From NCBI GenBank assembly GCA_963799315.1, contig CAWCWP010000001.1:1054001-1118000 (forward strand): 64,000 bases of DNA, given 5' to 3'. Positions within the stretch are counted from its first letter, which is position 1. The number at the start of each line of letters is the position of its first letter. The translations under genes and the position numbers were made by a program. Source of the stretch: Parerythrobacter_A sp963799315 (GTDB taxonomy: Bacteria > Pseudomonadota > Alphaproteobacteria > Sphingomonadales > Sphingomonadaceae). Shown here piece by piece: positions 1 to 8,618 of the stretch. Under the pieces are notes generated by a model. It ran no database searches, was not told the DNA's origin, and saw only the letters and a program-made list of their open reading frames with translations.

Positions 1-909
1 GACACCCCCGACCAGACCCGCTGCGGCGTCGTCGCCGTCCTCGGCGCGCCCAATGCGGGCAAATCGACACTGGTGAACCAGCTTGTCGGCCAGAAAGTCG
101 CCATCACCACCGCCAAGGCGCAGACGACGCGCGCCCGGATGCTGGGCATTGCGCTGCACGATACTGTCGACGCAAGAACGCAGATGATCCTGGTCGATAC
201 GCCCGGCATCTTCGCGCCGCGCCGCAAGCTGGACCGCGCGATGGTCAGCGCCGCGTGGGACGGGGCGGAGGCGGCGGATGCGGTGGTGCTGCTGGTCGAT
301 CCGATCAAGCAGCGGCGGCACGAATTGCTGCCGCTGGTCGAGGCGCTGGCCAAGCGGCCCGAACGCAAGGTGCTGGTGCTGAACAAGGTGGACAAGGCGG
401 TAAAGGAACCGTTGCTGGCACTGGCGCAGGAGCTGGGCGAAGCGGTCGATTTCGCCGAGATATTCTTCGTCTCCGCGCTGACCGGCGACGGCGTGCCCGA
501 AATGAAGGACGCACTGGCGGCGATGATGCCGGCGGGGCCGTGGCATTATCCCGAAGACCAGGTCAGCGATGCCAGCGAACGCCTGCTCGCCACCGAAATC
601 ACCCGCGAACAGCTTTACGCGCAGCTGCACGAAGAACTACCCTATGCCAGCGCGGTGCGTCCCGAAAGCTACGAGAAGCGCAAGGACGGCAGCGTGGAAA
701 TCCGCCAGCAGATCGTGATCGCGCGCGACAGCCAGAAACCCATCGTGCTGGGCAAAGGCGGCAGCCGCATCAAGGCCATCGGCGAGGCAGCGCGCGCGGA
801 ACTGGCGGAATTGCTGGGTGTGAAGGTGCACCTGTTCCTGCACGTTAAGGTCGACGAAGGCTGGAGCGAGGACAAGGAGCTGTACGAGGAAATCGGGCTG
901 GAGTGGTGA
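1..909 (+). CDS. era: GTPase Era, 5' end outside the window
   Basis: Era is a membrane-associated GTPase that binds the 3' end of 16S rRNA and is needed for 30S subunit maturation. The reading frame is open from base 1, so the start codon lies upstream; the GTG at 73 is internal. G1 is GAPNAGKS just inside the window, G3 is DTPGIF, G4 is NKVDK and G5 is VSALTGDG. The C-terminal KH domain carries GKGGSRIK, followed by the usual LHVKV segment. No frame break is seen. In many alphaproteobacteria era follows rnc in an operon, which would place rnc just left of the window, but that is an inference. Confidence 0.97.
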   Translation, partial: DTPDQTRCGVVAVLGAPNAGKSTLVNQLVGQKVAITTAKAQTTRARMLGIALHDTVDARTQMILVDTPGIFAPRRKLDRAMVSAAWDGAEAADAVVLLVDPIKQRRHELLPLVEALAKRPERKVLVLNKVDKAVKEPLLALAQELGEAVDFAEIFFVSALTGDGVPEMKDALAAMMPAGPWHYPEDQVSDASERLLATEITREQLYAQLHEELPYASAVRPESYEKRKDGSVEIRQQIVIARDSQKPIVLGKGGSRIKAIGEAARAELAELLGVKVHLFLHVKVDEGWSEDKELYEEIGLEW

Positions 910-912
910 GGC

Positions 913-1095
913 CTATCGCTTCTTCGCGATATTGATCGCGTTCTTCTTCGCGAAATCCTTGGTCAATTCCTCGCTGCGGTTCAGGGCCTTGGCGATCTGG
1001 CGCAGGCCTTGGCCTTTGGCGGCGAGGGTGCGGAGCTGACCGGCTTCCTCCGCCTTCCAAGGCTGCTTGTGACGTTCGAAGCGGTCCTTTGCCAT
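913..1095 (-). CDS. small SANT/HTH-like hypothetical protein
   Basis: A basic protein of about 60 residues ends three bases from the era stop and is convergent with it. An ATG lies at 1095; a GTG two codons further upstream (1101) is an alternative start, and neither has a strong ribosome binding site. The pattern W-x3-E-x2-QLRTLAAKG-x4-QIAKALNRSEE resembles a single Myb/SANT-like or simple helix-turn-helix motif. The tail AKKNAINIAKKR is lysine-rich. A nucleic-acid-binding role is plausible, but no specific function can be assigned. Confidence 0.7.
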   Translation of the reverse strand: MAKDRFERHKQPWKAEEAGQLRTLAAKGQGLRQIAKALNRSEELTKDFAKKNAINIAKKR

Positions 1096-1114
1096 TCTCA
1101 CGACTTTCGTTGTT

Positions 1115-1191
1115 CGTCATCGCGAGCGTAGCGCGGCGATCCAGAGCAGCACTCGGTTACTCCGGATTGCTTCGCTTCGCTCGCAATGACG
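1115..1191. repeat. imperfect palindromic intergenic repeat
   Basis: Two 28-base arms, 1115-1142 and 1164-1191, are imperfect inverted copies of each other (CGTCATYGCGAGCG at their outer ends) around a spacer of about 21 bases. The element sits just past the topA stop, between topA and the small gene at 913. A single arm of the same family recurs at 30764-30790. Such elements are common in proteobacterial intergenic DNA, and here it could also act as a transcription end. Confidence 0.8.
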
Positions 1192-1195
1192 ATGG

Positions 1196-3790
1196 TTATT
1201 TGGCCTTCGCCGCAGTCTTCTTGGCGTCTTCTTTTTCGGCGGAGCTTTTTTCTTCGCGGCGGGCTTTTTCGCCGCCGCCTTCTTCTTCGGCGCGGCTTTC
1301 TTGCGTTTCTTCTTGGCCGGGCCCTTGGCGGCGCGGGCGTCGATCAGCTCGATGGCCTGCGCTTCCGTCACGTCTTCGGGCTTCATGTCCTTCGGGATCG
1401 TCGCATTGGTCGTGCCGTCGGTGACATAGGGGCCGTAGCGCCCTGGCAGCACGCGCATTTCGCCGCCGCTGGTGGGATGCTCCTTGAAGGTCTTGATCGG
1501 CTCCGCCTTCGCCCGCGCGCCGCCCTTCCGATTCGCCGCTTCGGCCAGCAGCGTCACCGCCGCATTCATGCCGGTTTCGAACACATCGCGCGGTGGTGGT
1601 CAGCTTGGCATATTTGCCATCATGTCTGCAGGTAAGGCCCGTAACGCCCTATCGCGGCTTCGATTTCCTTGCCGGTTTCCGGGTGCGTGCCGACGATGCG
1701 CGGCAGGTCGAGCAGCTTGATCGCCCATTCCAGATCGAAGTCGTCGAGATCCTTGGGGATGCTGGCGCGCTTCGCTTCCTTGCCCTCGCCCATCTGGACA
1801 TAGGGGCCGAAGCGACCGGATTTGCGCTCGATTTCGAGGCCGGTTTCGGGGTGCTTGCCCATCACCGCATCCTCGACCGCGTCGTCGCCTTCGCCGCCCG
1901 GCTGCGCGAAGCGGCGGGTGAACTTGCATTCGGGGTAATTCGCGCAGGCGACGAACGCGCCGAACTTGCCGCCGCGCAGGGAGAGTTTGCCGCCCTCGCG
2001 CCCTTCCTTGTCGCACAGCGGGCAGAAGCGTGCGTCCTTGCCGTCGGCGCGTTCGGGGAAGAGATAGTCCGACAGGTAGCCGTCCAAAACTTCGGTGACT
2101 TCGGACGGCATCTTGTCCATCACCTCGTCCGCCTTGGGCTTGAAATCCCGCCAGAACTTGGCGAGCAGAACCTTGTATTCCTCGCGCCCGTCGGAGACGA
2201 CGTCGAGCTCGTCCTCCATCCCGGCGGTGAAGTCGTAGGCGACATAAGTGGCGAAGAAGCGTTCCAGAAACGCTGTCAGCAATCGGCCCGATTCCTCTGC
2301 AAAGAAACGGTTTTTCTCCATCCGCACATAGTCGCGATCACGCACGGTCTGGATGGTGGAGGCGTAGGTGGAGGGCCGCCCGATGCCCAGTTCTTCCATC
2401 CGTTTCACCAGCGATGCTTCGGAAAATCGCGGCGGCGGCTGGGTGAAGTGCTGGTTCGCCTCGACGGCCTTTTTGGCGGGGCTGTCGCCCTTTGCGATGA
2501 CCGGCAGCATACCGTCCTCGTCGTCCGCCTTGTCGTCGAACCCTTCCTGATACACCGCCAGAAAGCCGGGGAATTTCACCACCTGTCCGCTGGCGCGCAG
2601 CTCGTGCTGGCCGGTCGCATCGTGCAGCGTGACGGTGGTGCGCTCCAGCTGCGCCGCCGCCATCTGGCTCGCCATCGCGCGCTTGTAGATCAGCGCATAC
2701 AGCTTCGCCTCGTCGCCCGAACCGGCGCGATCCTTCATGAAACTGGTCGGGCGGATCGCCTCGTGCGCTTCCTGCGCGTTCTTGGCCTTGGTCGCGTAAT
2801 GGCGCGGCTTTTCGGGGCGGTATTTGCGTATCGTAGCGCGCTTTCGATCGCGCTGCGGCAGGCGGCGATGGCGCTGCCGTCCATCTGCACGCCGTCGGTC
2901 CGCATATAGGTGATGTCGCCCGCCTCGTAGAGCGACTGCGCGCAGCGCATGGTGTGGCTGGCGGAATAGCCCAGCTTGCGCGCGGCCTCCTGTTGCAGCG
3001 TGCTGGTGGTGAACGGCGGCGACGGGTTGCGCTTGAACGGCTTGGTTTCGACCGAGGCGACGGTGAACCGCCCGCCCTCGACCGCCGCCTTCGCCGCCAT
3101 CGCCGCGCCTTCTTCGCCCAGCGTCAGCTTATCCAGCTTGTCGCCCGCATAGCGCACCAGCCGCGCATCGAATGCGGTCCCGTCCTGCTCCAGCTTGGCG
3201 ACGATGGACCAGTATTCGTCCGCGCGGAACGCCTCGATCTCGCGCTCGCGATCCACGATCAGCCGCAGCGCGACCGACTGCACCCGCCCCGCCGATTTCG
3301 CACCGGGCAGCTTGCGCCACAGCACCGGGCTGAGCGTGAAGCCGAACAGCCGGTCCAGCGCGCGGCGGCCCAGATAGGCGTCGACCAGATCCATATCGAG
3401 GCCGCGCGGCTTGCCCATCGCCTCGGTCACGGCGGTCTTGGTGATGGCGTTGAAGGTGACGCGGTCGACCTTGGTCGGCAGCGCCTTGCGCTTCTTCAGC
3501 AGCTCCCGGACATGCCAGCTGATCGCCTCGCCCTCGCGGTCGGGGTCGGTCGCCAGCACCAGCCGGTCCGCCTTCTTGGACGCGTCGACGATGGCCTTGA
3601 CCTGCTCCTTGTTGCGCTTGTCCTGATAGACCTGCCACGTCATCGCGAAATCATTGTCCGGCTGGACCGCATCGTCCTTCTTCGGAAAATCGCGGACATG
3701 GCCGTAGCTCGCCAGAACCTTGAAGTCCTTGCCGAGATATTTTTCGATGGTTTTCGCCTTGGCCGGCGATTCTACGATTACGAGTTGCAT
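1196..3790 (-). CDS. topA: DNA topoisomerase I (several frameshifts)
   Basis: Type IA topoisomerase that relaxes negative supercoils. The N-terminus is the TOPRIM domain (MQLVIVESPAKAKTIEKYLG, then ATDPDREGEAISWH). The active-site region ITYMRTDG lies near 2900, followed by AQEAHEAIRP. Downstream are a topoisomerase zinc-ribbon-like segment (FCPLCDKEG, CANYPECKFTRRF) and repeated GRYGPY modules, ending in a long Lys/Ala/Pro tail typical of alphaproteobacterial TopA. Reading changes frame near 2836, 2826, 1618, 1590 and 1240; the stop I infer is TAA at 1196-1198. Because the gene is essential, these breaks are probably sequence errors. Confidence 0.93.
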
Positions 3791-3893
3791 TATGTGAAGA
3801 TCGATCCCTACGCGTATGTATGCGTGCGAGGGTGGCGTCGGTTGGCGGCGGGCGTCAAGCGGGATTGTGCTGGATTTGGTTGGTTTGGAAGAA

Positions 3894-3946
3894 AGCTGGA
3901 CCCCGGAACCCCCGCCTTCGCGGGGGCAGGCAGGTCCGGGGTGACG
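3894..3946. repeat. palindromic repeat, GGACCCCGG...CCGGGGTGACG type
   Basis: The outer arms AGCTGGACCCCGGA and TCCGGGGTGACG enclose an inner hairpin (CCCCCGCCTTCGCGGGGGC). It lies upstream of topA and is the first of a cluster of the same repeat family reaching to 4490. Confidence 0.75.
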
Positions 3947-3971
3947 TTAGATGTTTTGCTTCCCCACACTT

Positions 3972-4002
3972 CGTCACCCCGGATTTAATCCGGGGTCCAG
4001 CT
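3972..4002. repeat. palindromic repeat, left flank of the GIY-YIG gene
   Basis: CGTCACCCCGGATTTAATCC followed by GGGGTCCAGCT forms a self-complementary core and is the reverse orientation of the element at 3894. It ends ten bases before the GIY-YIG stop codon. Confidence 0.75.
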
Positions 4003-4011
4003 GCTCTGTTA

Positions 4012-4276
4012 TCATACAAGCTCGTCATACAAATCGCGCCACTCCGGGTTGGCCTTCTTAATCAAGTCGAACTTCCAAACGCGTCGCCAGCGTTTGATGC
4101 GTTTTTCGTGAGCGATTGCTTCTTCGACTCGGTTCGGTGAACTCTGCCCAGACGAGGCGCGTCAGGTTGTATTTTGCGCAGAACTTGGAGCCTTTGCCTT
4201 CGCGATGTTGCGTTACTCTTGTCGTAAGGTCGGATGTCATGCCGACATAGAGCGGGCCTCGGTATCGGTTGGCCAT
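4012..4276 (-). CDS. GIY-YIG nuclease-superfamily protein (frameshifted)
   Basis: A small stand-alone GIY-YIG domain protein of the YhbQ/UPF0213 kind. The sequence LYVGMTSDL...RVTQHREGKGSKFCAKYNLTRLVW matches the core, with conserved Tyr, Arg and, after the break, Glu. The C-terminal half (EEAIAHEKRIKRWRR...NPEWRDLYDELV) is in another frame from about 4125 and stops at 4012. The family usually begins with a W-VYIMAN motif; those codons (GGWVYIMAN) are present just upstream but lack a standard start, so either the ATG at 4276 is used or a further error hides the start. It is bracketed by palindromic repeats at 3972 and 4330. The substrate is unknown. Confidence 0.8.
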
Positions 4277-4329
4277 GATATATACCCAGCCGCCGTATCG
4301 TTCGCGCTGTATGTTTGGGTTCCGATATT

Positions 4330-4380
4330 AGCTGGGCCCCGGAACCCGCGCCTACGCAGGGCAAGCAGGTCCGGGTGACG
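4330..4380. repeat. palindromic repeat, right flank of the GIY-YIG gene
   Basis: AGCTGGGCCCCGGAACCCGC at the left end and CCGGGTGACG at the right end; same family as 3894-3946 and in the opposite orientation to the copy at 3972. Confidence 0.75.
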
Positions 4381-4405
4381 TTGGATGCTTCGTCTCGCTA
4401 CCTTT

Positions 4406-4490
4406 CGTCATCCCGGACTTGATCCGGGATCCAGCTCATTTTGCGGCAACCTCTGCAAAAGCTGGACCCCGGATCAAGTCCGGGGTGACG
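4406..4490. repeat. long inverted repeat pair downstream of dprA
   Basis: Arms of 31 bases (4406-4436 and 4460-4490) are inverted copies with about two mismatches and a 23-base spacer. Each arm is itself palindromic around GGACTTGATCC or GGATCAAGTCC. It lies immediately downstream of dprA and could fold into a transcription-ending structure, though no clear U-tract follows. Confidence 0.8.
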
Positions 4491-4504
4491 TTTGAGTGAG
4501 CGAT

Positions 4505-5632
4505 TCACTTCAAGCTCACCCGCCCCGCCGCGTGGCGCTGCAACCGTCCGGCGATCTCCAGTTCCAGCAGCGCCAGTTGCACCGCTGCCGCGCTTTCGCC
4601 GGACTGGCGGATCAGTTCGTCCACCGCGACCGGCGCGTTGCTGAGCAGCGCCGCGACATCCGCCGGCTCGGCATCGGCCAGTTCCTCGTCGTAGCCGGTG
4701 AAACCCGCGACCGGTTCGCGGAACGTGCTGCGCGGGTTGCCGGTGAAGCCTTGCAGCAATTCGACCACGTCCTCCACCGCCTGCACCAGCACCGCGCCGT
4801 CGCGGATGAGCTGGTTGCACCCTTGCGATCGCGCGTCGAGCGGGCTGCCGGGGATGGCCATGACCTCGCGCCCTGCCTCGCCAGCCAGCCGCGCGGTGAT
4901 GAGGCTGCCGGACTTGGGCGCGGCTTCCACCACCAGCGTGCCCGCCGCCAGCCCGGCGATGATGCGGTTGCGGCTGGGGAAGTGGCTGCCGCGCGGTTCG
5001 GTGCCGGGCGGCTGTTCGGCCAGCAGCAGGCCCTGCGTGGCTACCTGTTCCTGCAAATCGGCATGCTGCGGCGGGTAGGCGATGTCGATGCCGCTGGCGA
5101 TTACGCCTATCGTCGAGGGCAAGCGCGCCCTCGTGCGCCGCGCCGTCGATGCCGCGCGCCAGGCCGCTGACCACTGCGAACCCCTCCGCCGCCAGCCCGT
5201 TGGCAAATTCGCGCGCCAGCTTCACCGCCGCCGCGCTGGCATTGCGCGCGCCGACCATCGCGACGCAGGGCTTCTTCGCCAGCGCGATGTCGCCGCGCCA
5301 GATCAGGATCGGCGGTGCGTTGGGGGCTTCGGCCAGCAACGCGGGATAGTCCGGCGAATCGTGAAACAGGTAGCGCGCACCGGCATCGCGGGTGGCGGCA
5401 ATCTCGCGCTCAATCCGGTCGACCGCCACGGGTTTGTAGCTACGCTTGCCCCCTCGCTGGCCCAGATCGGGCAATGCTTCCAGCGCGGCTACCGCATCGC
5501 CGAAACGCGCCAGCAGCTGCGCGTAAGTGACAGGGCCGATATGCGGCGAGCGTAGCAGGCGGATGCGGGCGAATGCTTCCGCCTGAGACAAGGCGCTTGA
5601 GACAAGGGCGCCTGGGACAGCGCGTCGCTCAC
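4505..5632 (-). CDS. dprA: DNA-processing protein DprA (frameshifted)
   Basis: DprA loads RecA on incoming single-stranded DNA during natural transformation. An N-terminal helical region (RIRLLRSPHIGPVTYAQLL) is followed by the Rossmann-like domain with VGARNASAAAVKLAREF, SGLARGIDGAAHEGAL and, after a frame break near 5112, IGVIASGIDIAYP, SRNRIIAGLA and a C-terminal winged-helix-like segment ending GRVSLK. A GTG at 5630-5632 overlaps the plsY stop, which suggests translational coupling. A second break lies near 5590, close to two copies of a GAGACAAGGCGC-like word, so the exact N-terminus is uncertain. Confidence 0.9.
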
Positions 5633-6233
5633 GTCTTGCTGCCCACCTTCGGTTCCTGGCCGGCGCAGCAGGCGGCGCACATTGGCGCGGTGCAGCCAGA
5701 TTATCAGCACGGCGATGATCGACCAGCACCGGCACGAACGCGCCGAAGCCCAGCACCGCCGCAGCGATGGCGGCGGCAACCACGGCGCACATTCCGGCCA
5801 GCGAACTGATGCGGACCAGCGCCAGCACCGCCAGCCAGACCAGCGCGTAGGCCAGCCCCACCTGCCAGGCGAGGCCGAAGCAGACGCCCGCATTGGTCGC
5901 CACGCCCTTCCCGCCCCGGAACCCCAGCCAGACCGGGAAACAATGCCCCAGCACCGCACCGAGCGCCGCCAGCGATACGGGTCCGGCGGGCGAAGGCCCC
6001 ACGACGCCGAACAGCCGCCACGCAAGCCAGACCGCGACAAATCCCTTCGCCAGATCGAGCAGCAGCGTCGCCGCCGCCAGCCCCTTGTTCCCGGTGCGCA
6101 GCACATTGGTCGCGCCGATATTGCCCGACCCCTGCGCCCGAACATCGCCCAGCCCCGCCAGCCGGGTCAGCAGCAGGCCGAACGGGATCGAGCCGAGAGT
6201 GTAGCCGAGGAGGAGTGCGAGAAACTGATCCAT
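5629..6233 (-). CDS. plsY: glycerol-3-phosphate acyltransferase PlsY (frameshifted)
   Basis: PlsY transfers the acyl group of acyl-phosphate to glycerol-3-phosphate in the inner membrane, the first step of phospholipid synthesis. Family motifs are present: GSIPFG near residue 15, GSGNIGATNVLR near 36, and FRGGKGVATNAG near 105, with several hydrophobic segments. Frame breaks near 5718 and 5664 separate the last helix (IIAVLIIWLHRANV) and the ending EPKVGSKT, whose stop is at 5629-5631. Without correction the frame runs on into dprA and mimics a 611-residue fusion. At about 200 residues the corrected length is normal. Confidence 0.92.
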
Positions 6234-6247
6234 GAATTTTCCCTATC

Positions 6248-6383
6248 CGTTCGCCCTGAGCTTGTCGAAGGGTTGCACTTCCTCTTATGCGCGGCGCTAG
6301 AAGAAAAGACAGCCCTTCGACAACCGCCTACGCGGTTGCAGGCAAACCGCCTACGCGGTCGCAGGCAAGCTCAGGGCGAACGG
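6248..6383. repeat. inverted repeat (CCCTTCGACAAGCTCAGGG family) with a 2 x 23-bp tandem insert
   Basis: The left arm CGTTCGCCCTGAGC...GAAGGG spans 6248-6272. The right arm starts CCCTTCGAC at 6313 and ends AGCTCAGGGCGAACGG at 6383, but is split by two 23-bp tandem copies (6322-6344 and 6345-6367, AACCGCCTACGCGGTYGCAG + GCA, one mismatch). It fills the gap between the divergent plsY and murI. Related pairs occur at 27103-27192 and 30862-30967. Confidence 0.85.
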
Positions 6384-6396
6384 ATTTGGGGGCGCG

Positions 6397-7213
6397 GTGA
6401 CGAAGATCGAAAGTACTTCCCCCATCCTGCTGTTCGACTCCGGTGTCGGCGGGCTGACGGTGCTGGCCGCCTTGCGCGCGACATTGCCCGATGCGCCCGT
6501 CATCTACGCCGCCGACATGGCCGGCCTGCCCTATGGCGAGAAATCGGAAGCGGAGATCGCGGCGCGCGTCGCGGGGCTGCTGGGGCGGATGAGCGAACGC
6601 TATCGCCCGCGCGTTGCCTGCATTGCCTGCAACACCGCCTCCACCATCGCGCTGGGCATGGTGCGCGACGTGCTGGAGATACCCGTGGTCGGCACCGTGC
6701 CCGCCATCAAGCCGGCAGCGGCGCAGACTGCAACCGGCGTGATCGGCCTGCTCGGCACGCAGGCAACGGTGCGGCAGGGTTATGTCGATCGCCTCTCCAG
6801 CACAATTCGCCGCAGACAAGGTGCTGCTGCGGCAAGCTGCGGGCGCGCTGGTGGACGAGGCGGAAGCCAAGCTGCGCGGGACCCCGCCGGACAGAGCGAC
6901 CATCGAAGCCGCCGTCGCAGCACTGGTCGGTCAGCCGCGCGGCGCGGATATCGATACCGTGGTGCTGGCCTGCACCCACTTCCCGCTGCTCCGCAAGGAA
7001 TTGCAGGCGGCGTTCCGCGATGCCCTGGGTCGCGAAGTTGCACTGGTCGACGGGGCGCAAGGCATTGCGCGCCGGATCGCCGACCTGACGCAGGATCAGC
7101 CGATGCAGCGCAGCGAAGCCGACCTTGCAATTACCACCGGACCGCTTGCGGATTTTCGCACGCTCGCCCCTGCCCTCTCGCGGTACGGCTTCGAACGGCT
7201 GGAACGGTTCTGA
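6397..7213 (+). CDS. murI: glutamate racemase (frameshifted)
   Basis: MurI makes D-glutamate for peptidoglycan. The start is GTG at 6397. Expected motifs are seen: LLFDSGVGGLTVL near the N-terminus, the first catalytic cysteine in CIACNTAS, VVGTVPAIKPAA, and the second catalytic cysteine in VLACTHFPLL. One frame break near 6800 divides the gene between the two cysteines; with it repaired the length is about 271 residues, as expected. The preceding intergenic repeat leaves little room for a promoter close to the start. Confidence 0.94.
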
Positions 7214-7316
7214 CTACCTGCGAATCACTCGCAAAGATCATGGTGGCAAAAACAGGCATCCCTGCCTAAATCGCGCGGCAGAAAGACCCGGCACGAAGAA
7301 GACGAGCGGGAACGCG

Positions 7317-8537
7317 ATGAATTACGATCAGGTGTTCGACAAGGCGATCGACCGGCTCCATGCCGAGGGGCGGTATCGCGTGTTCATCGATATCCTGCGC
7401 AACAAGGGCGCGTTCCCCAATGCGCGCTGTTTTCACGGGCATAACGGCCCCAAGCCGATCACCGTATGGTGCAGCAACGATTACCTCGCAATGGGCCAGC
7501 ACCCCAAGGTGATCGCCGCGATGGAAGAGGCACTGCACGATGTCGGCGCCGGGTCCGGCGGCACGCGCAATATCGGCGGCAATACGCATTACCATGTCGA
7601 GCTGGAGCACGAGCTGGCCGACCTGCACGGCAAGGACGGTGCGCTGCTGTTCACCAGCGGCTATGTCTCCAACGACGCGACGCTGTCCACGATGGCCAAG
7701 CTGTTGCCCGGCTGCGTGATTTTCTCCGATGCGCTGAACCATGCCAGCATGATCGCCGGCATCCGCAATGCCGGGTGCGAGAAGCGGGTGTTCCGCCATA
7801 ACGACATGGCGCATCTGGAAGAGCTGCTCGCCGCCGAAGACCCTGAAACGCCCAAGCTGATCGCGTTCGAATCGATCTATTCGATGGATGGCGATGTGGC
7901 TCCGGTCCACGCCATTTGCGACCTTGCCGAACAGTACAACGCGCTGACCTATATCGACGAGGTTCACGCGGTCGGCATGTATGGTCCGCGTGGTGGCGGC
8001 ATTTCGGAACGCGACGAGGCGGCGCACCGGATCGACCTGATCGAAGGCACGCTGGGCAAGGCGTTTGGCGTGATGGGTGGCTATGTCGCGGCGGACCAGC
8101 GCGTGATCGACTGCATTCGCAGCTATGCGCCCGGTTTCATCTTCACCACCTCGCTCAGCCCGCCCCTGGTCGCGGGCGTGCTGGCGGCTGTGAAGCACCT
8201 GAAGGGCAGTAGCGAGGAGCGCGAGGCGCAGCAGGCCAACGCGGCTTTGCTAAAGCGCAAGCTGGTCGAGGCAGGGCTGCCCGTGCTGGAAAACGAAACG
8301 CATATCGTGCCGCTGATGGTGGGCGATCCGGTGCGCGCGAAGAAGATCAGCGACATCCTGCTGGCCGAATATGGCGCTTATGTGCAGCCGATCAATTTCC
8401 CGACGGTGCCGCGCGGTACGGAGCGGCTGCGTTTCACCCCCGGCCCCGCCCATACCCCGGCGATGATGGACGAGCTGGCGCAGGCGCTGGTGGAAATCTG
8501 GGACCGGCTGGAGATGGAGCTGCGCAAGGCCGCCTGA
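7317..8537 (+). CDS. hemA: 5-aminolevulinate synthase
   Basis: PLP enzyme that condenses glycine with succinyl-CoA to 5-aminolevulinate, the C4 (Shemin) entry into heme synthesis typical of alphaproteobacteria. It is 406 residues from ATG 7317 to the stop, with no frame break. Visible motifs are WCSNDYLAMG, GSGGTRNIGG, the aspartate segment YIDEVHAVGMYG, and the PLP-lysine region EGTLGKAFGVMGGY. The frame is open further upstream, but homology to the family begins at MNYDQVFD. The heme demand fits the ccm cluster at 43-48 kb. Confidence 0.97.
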   Translation: MNYDQVFDKAIDRLHAEGRYRVFIDILRNKGAFPNARCFHGHNGPKPITVWCSNDYLAMGQHPKVIAAMEEALHDVGAGSGGTRNIGGNTHYHVELEHELADLHGKDGALLFTSGYVSNDATLSTMAKLLPGCVIFSDALNHASMIAGIRNAGCEKRVFRHNDMAHLEELLAAEDPETPKLIAFESIYSMDGDVAPVHAICDLAEQYNALTYIDEVHAVGMYGPRGGGISERDEAAHRIDLIEGTLGKAFGVMGGYVAADQRVIDCIRSYAPGFIFTTSLSPPLVAGVLAAVKHLKGSSEEREAQQANAALLKRKLVEAGLPVLENETHIVPLMVGDPVRAKKISDILLAEYGAYVQPINFPTVPRGTERLRFTPGPAHTPAMMDELAQALVEIWDRLEMELRKAA

Positions 8538-8618
8538 CCCGCTGGCGGATATAGCAAACGGCGCTTTAATGCGCGGCCTTTGCAAATTGCTAACCAGCGC
8601 GCGCCTACGCAAGCGCGC

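Noticed and set aside
1593..2909. A 438-residue open frame antisense to topA
   Set aside because: Overlaps clear TopA motifs in the opposite strand and shows only composition typical of an antisense shadow.
4398..6233. A single 611-residue reading frame joining PlsY and DprA
   Set aside because: Normal PlsY and DprA ends are present in the other frames (EPKVGSKT with a stop at 5629, and a GTG overlap), so the fusion is produced by frameshifts.
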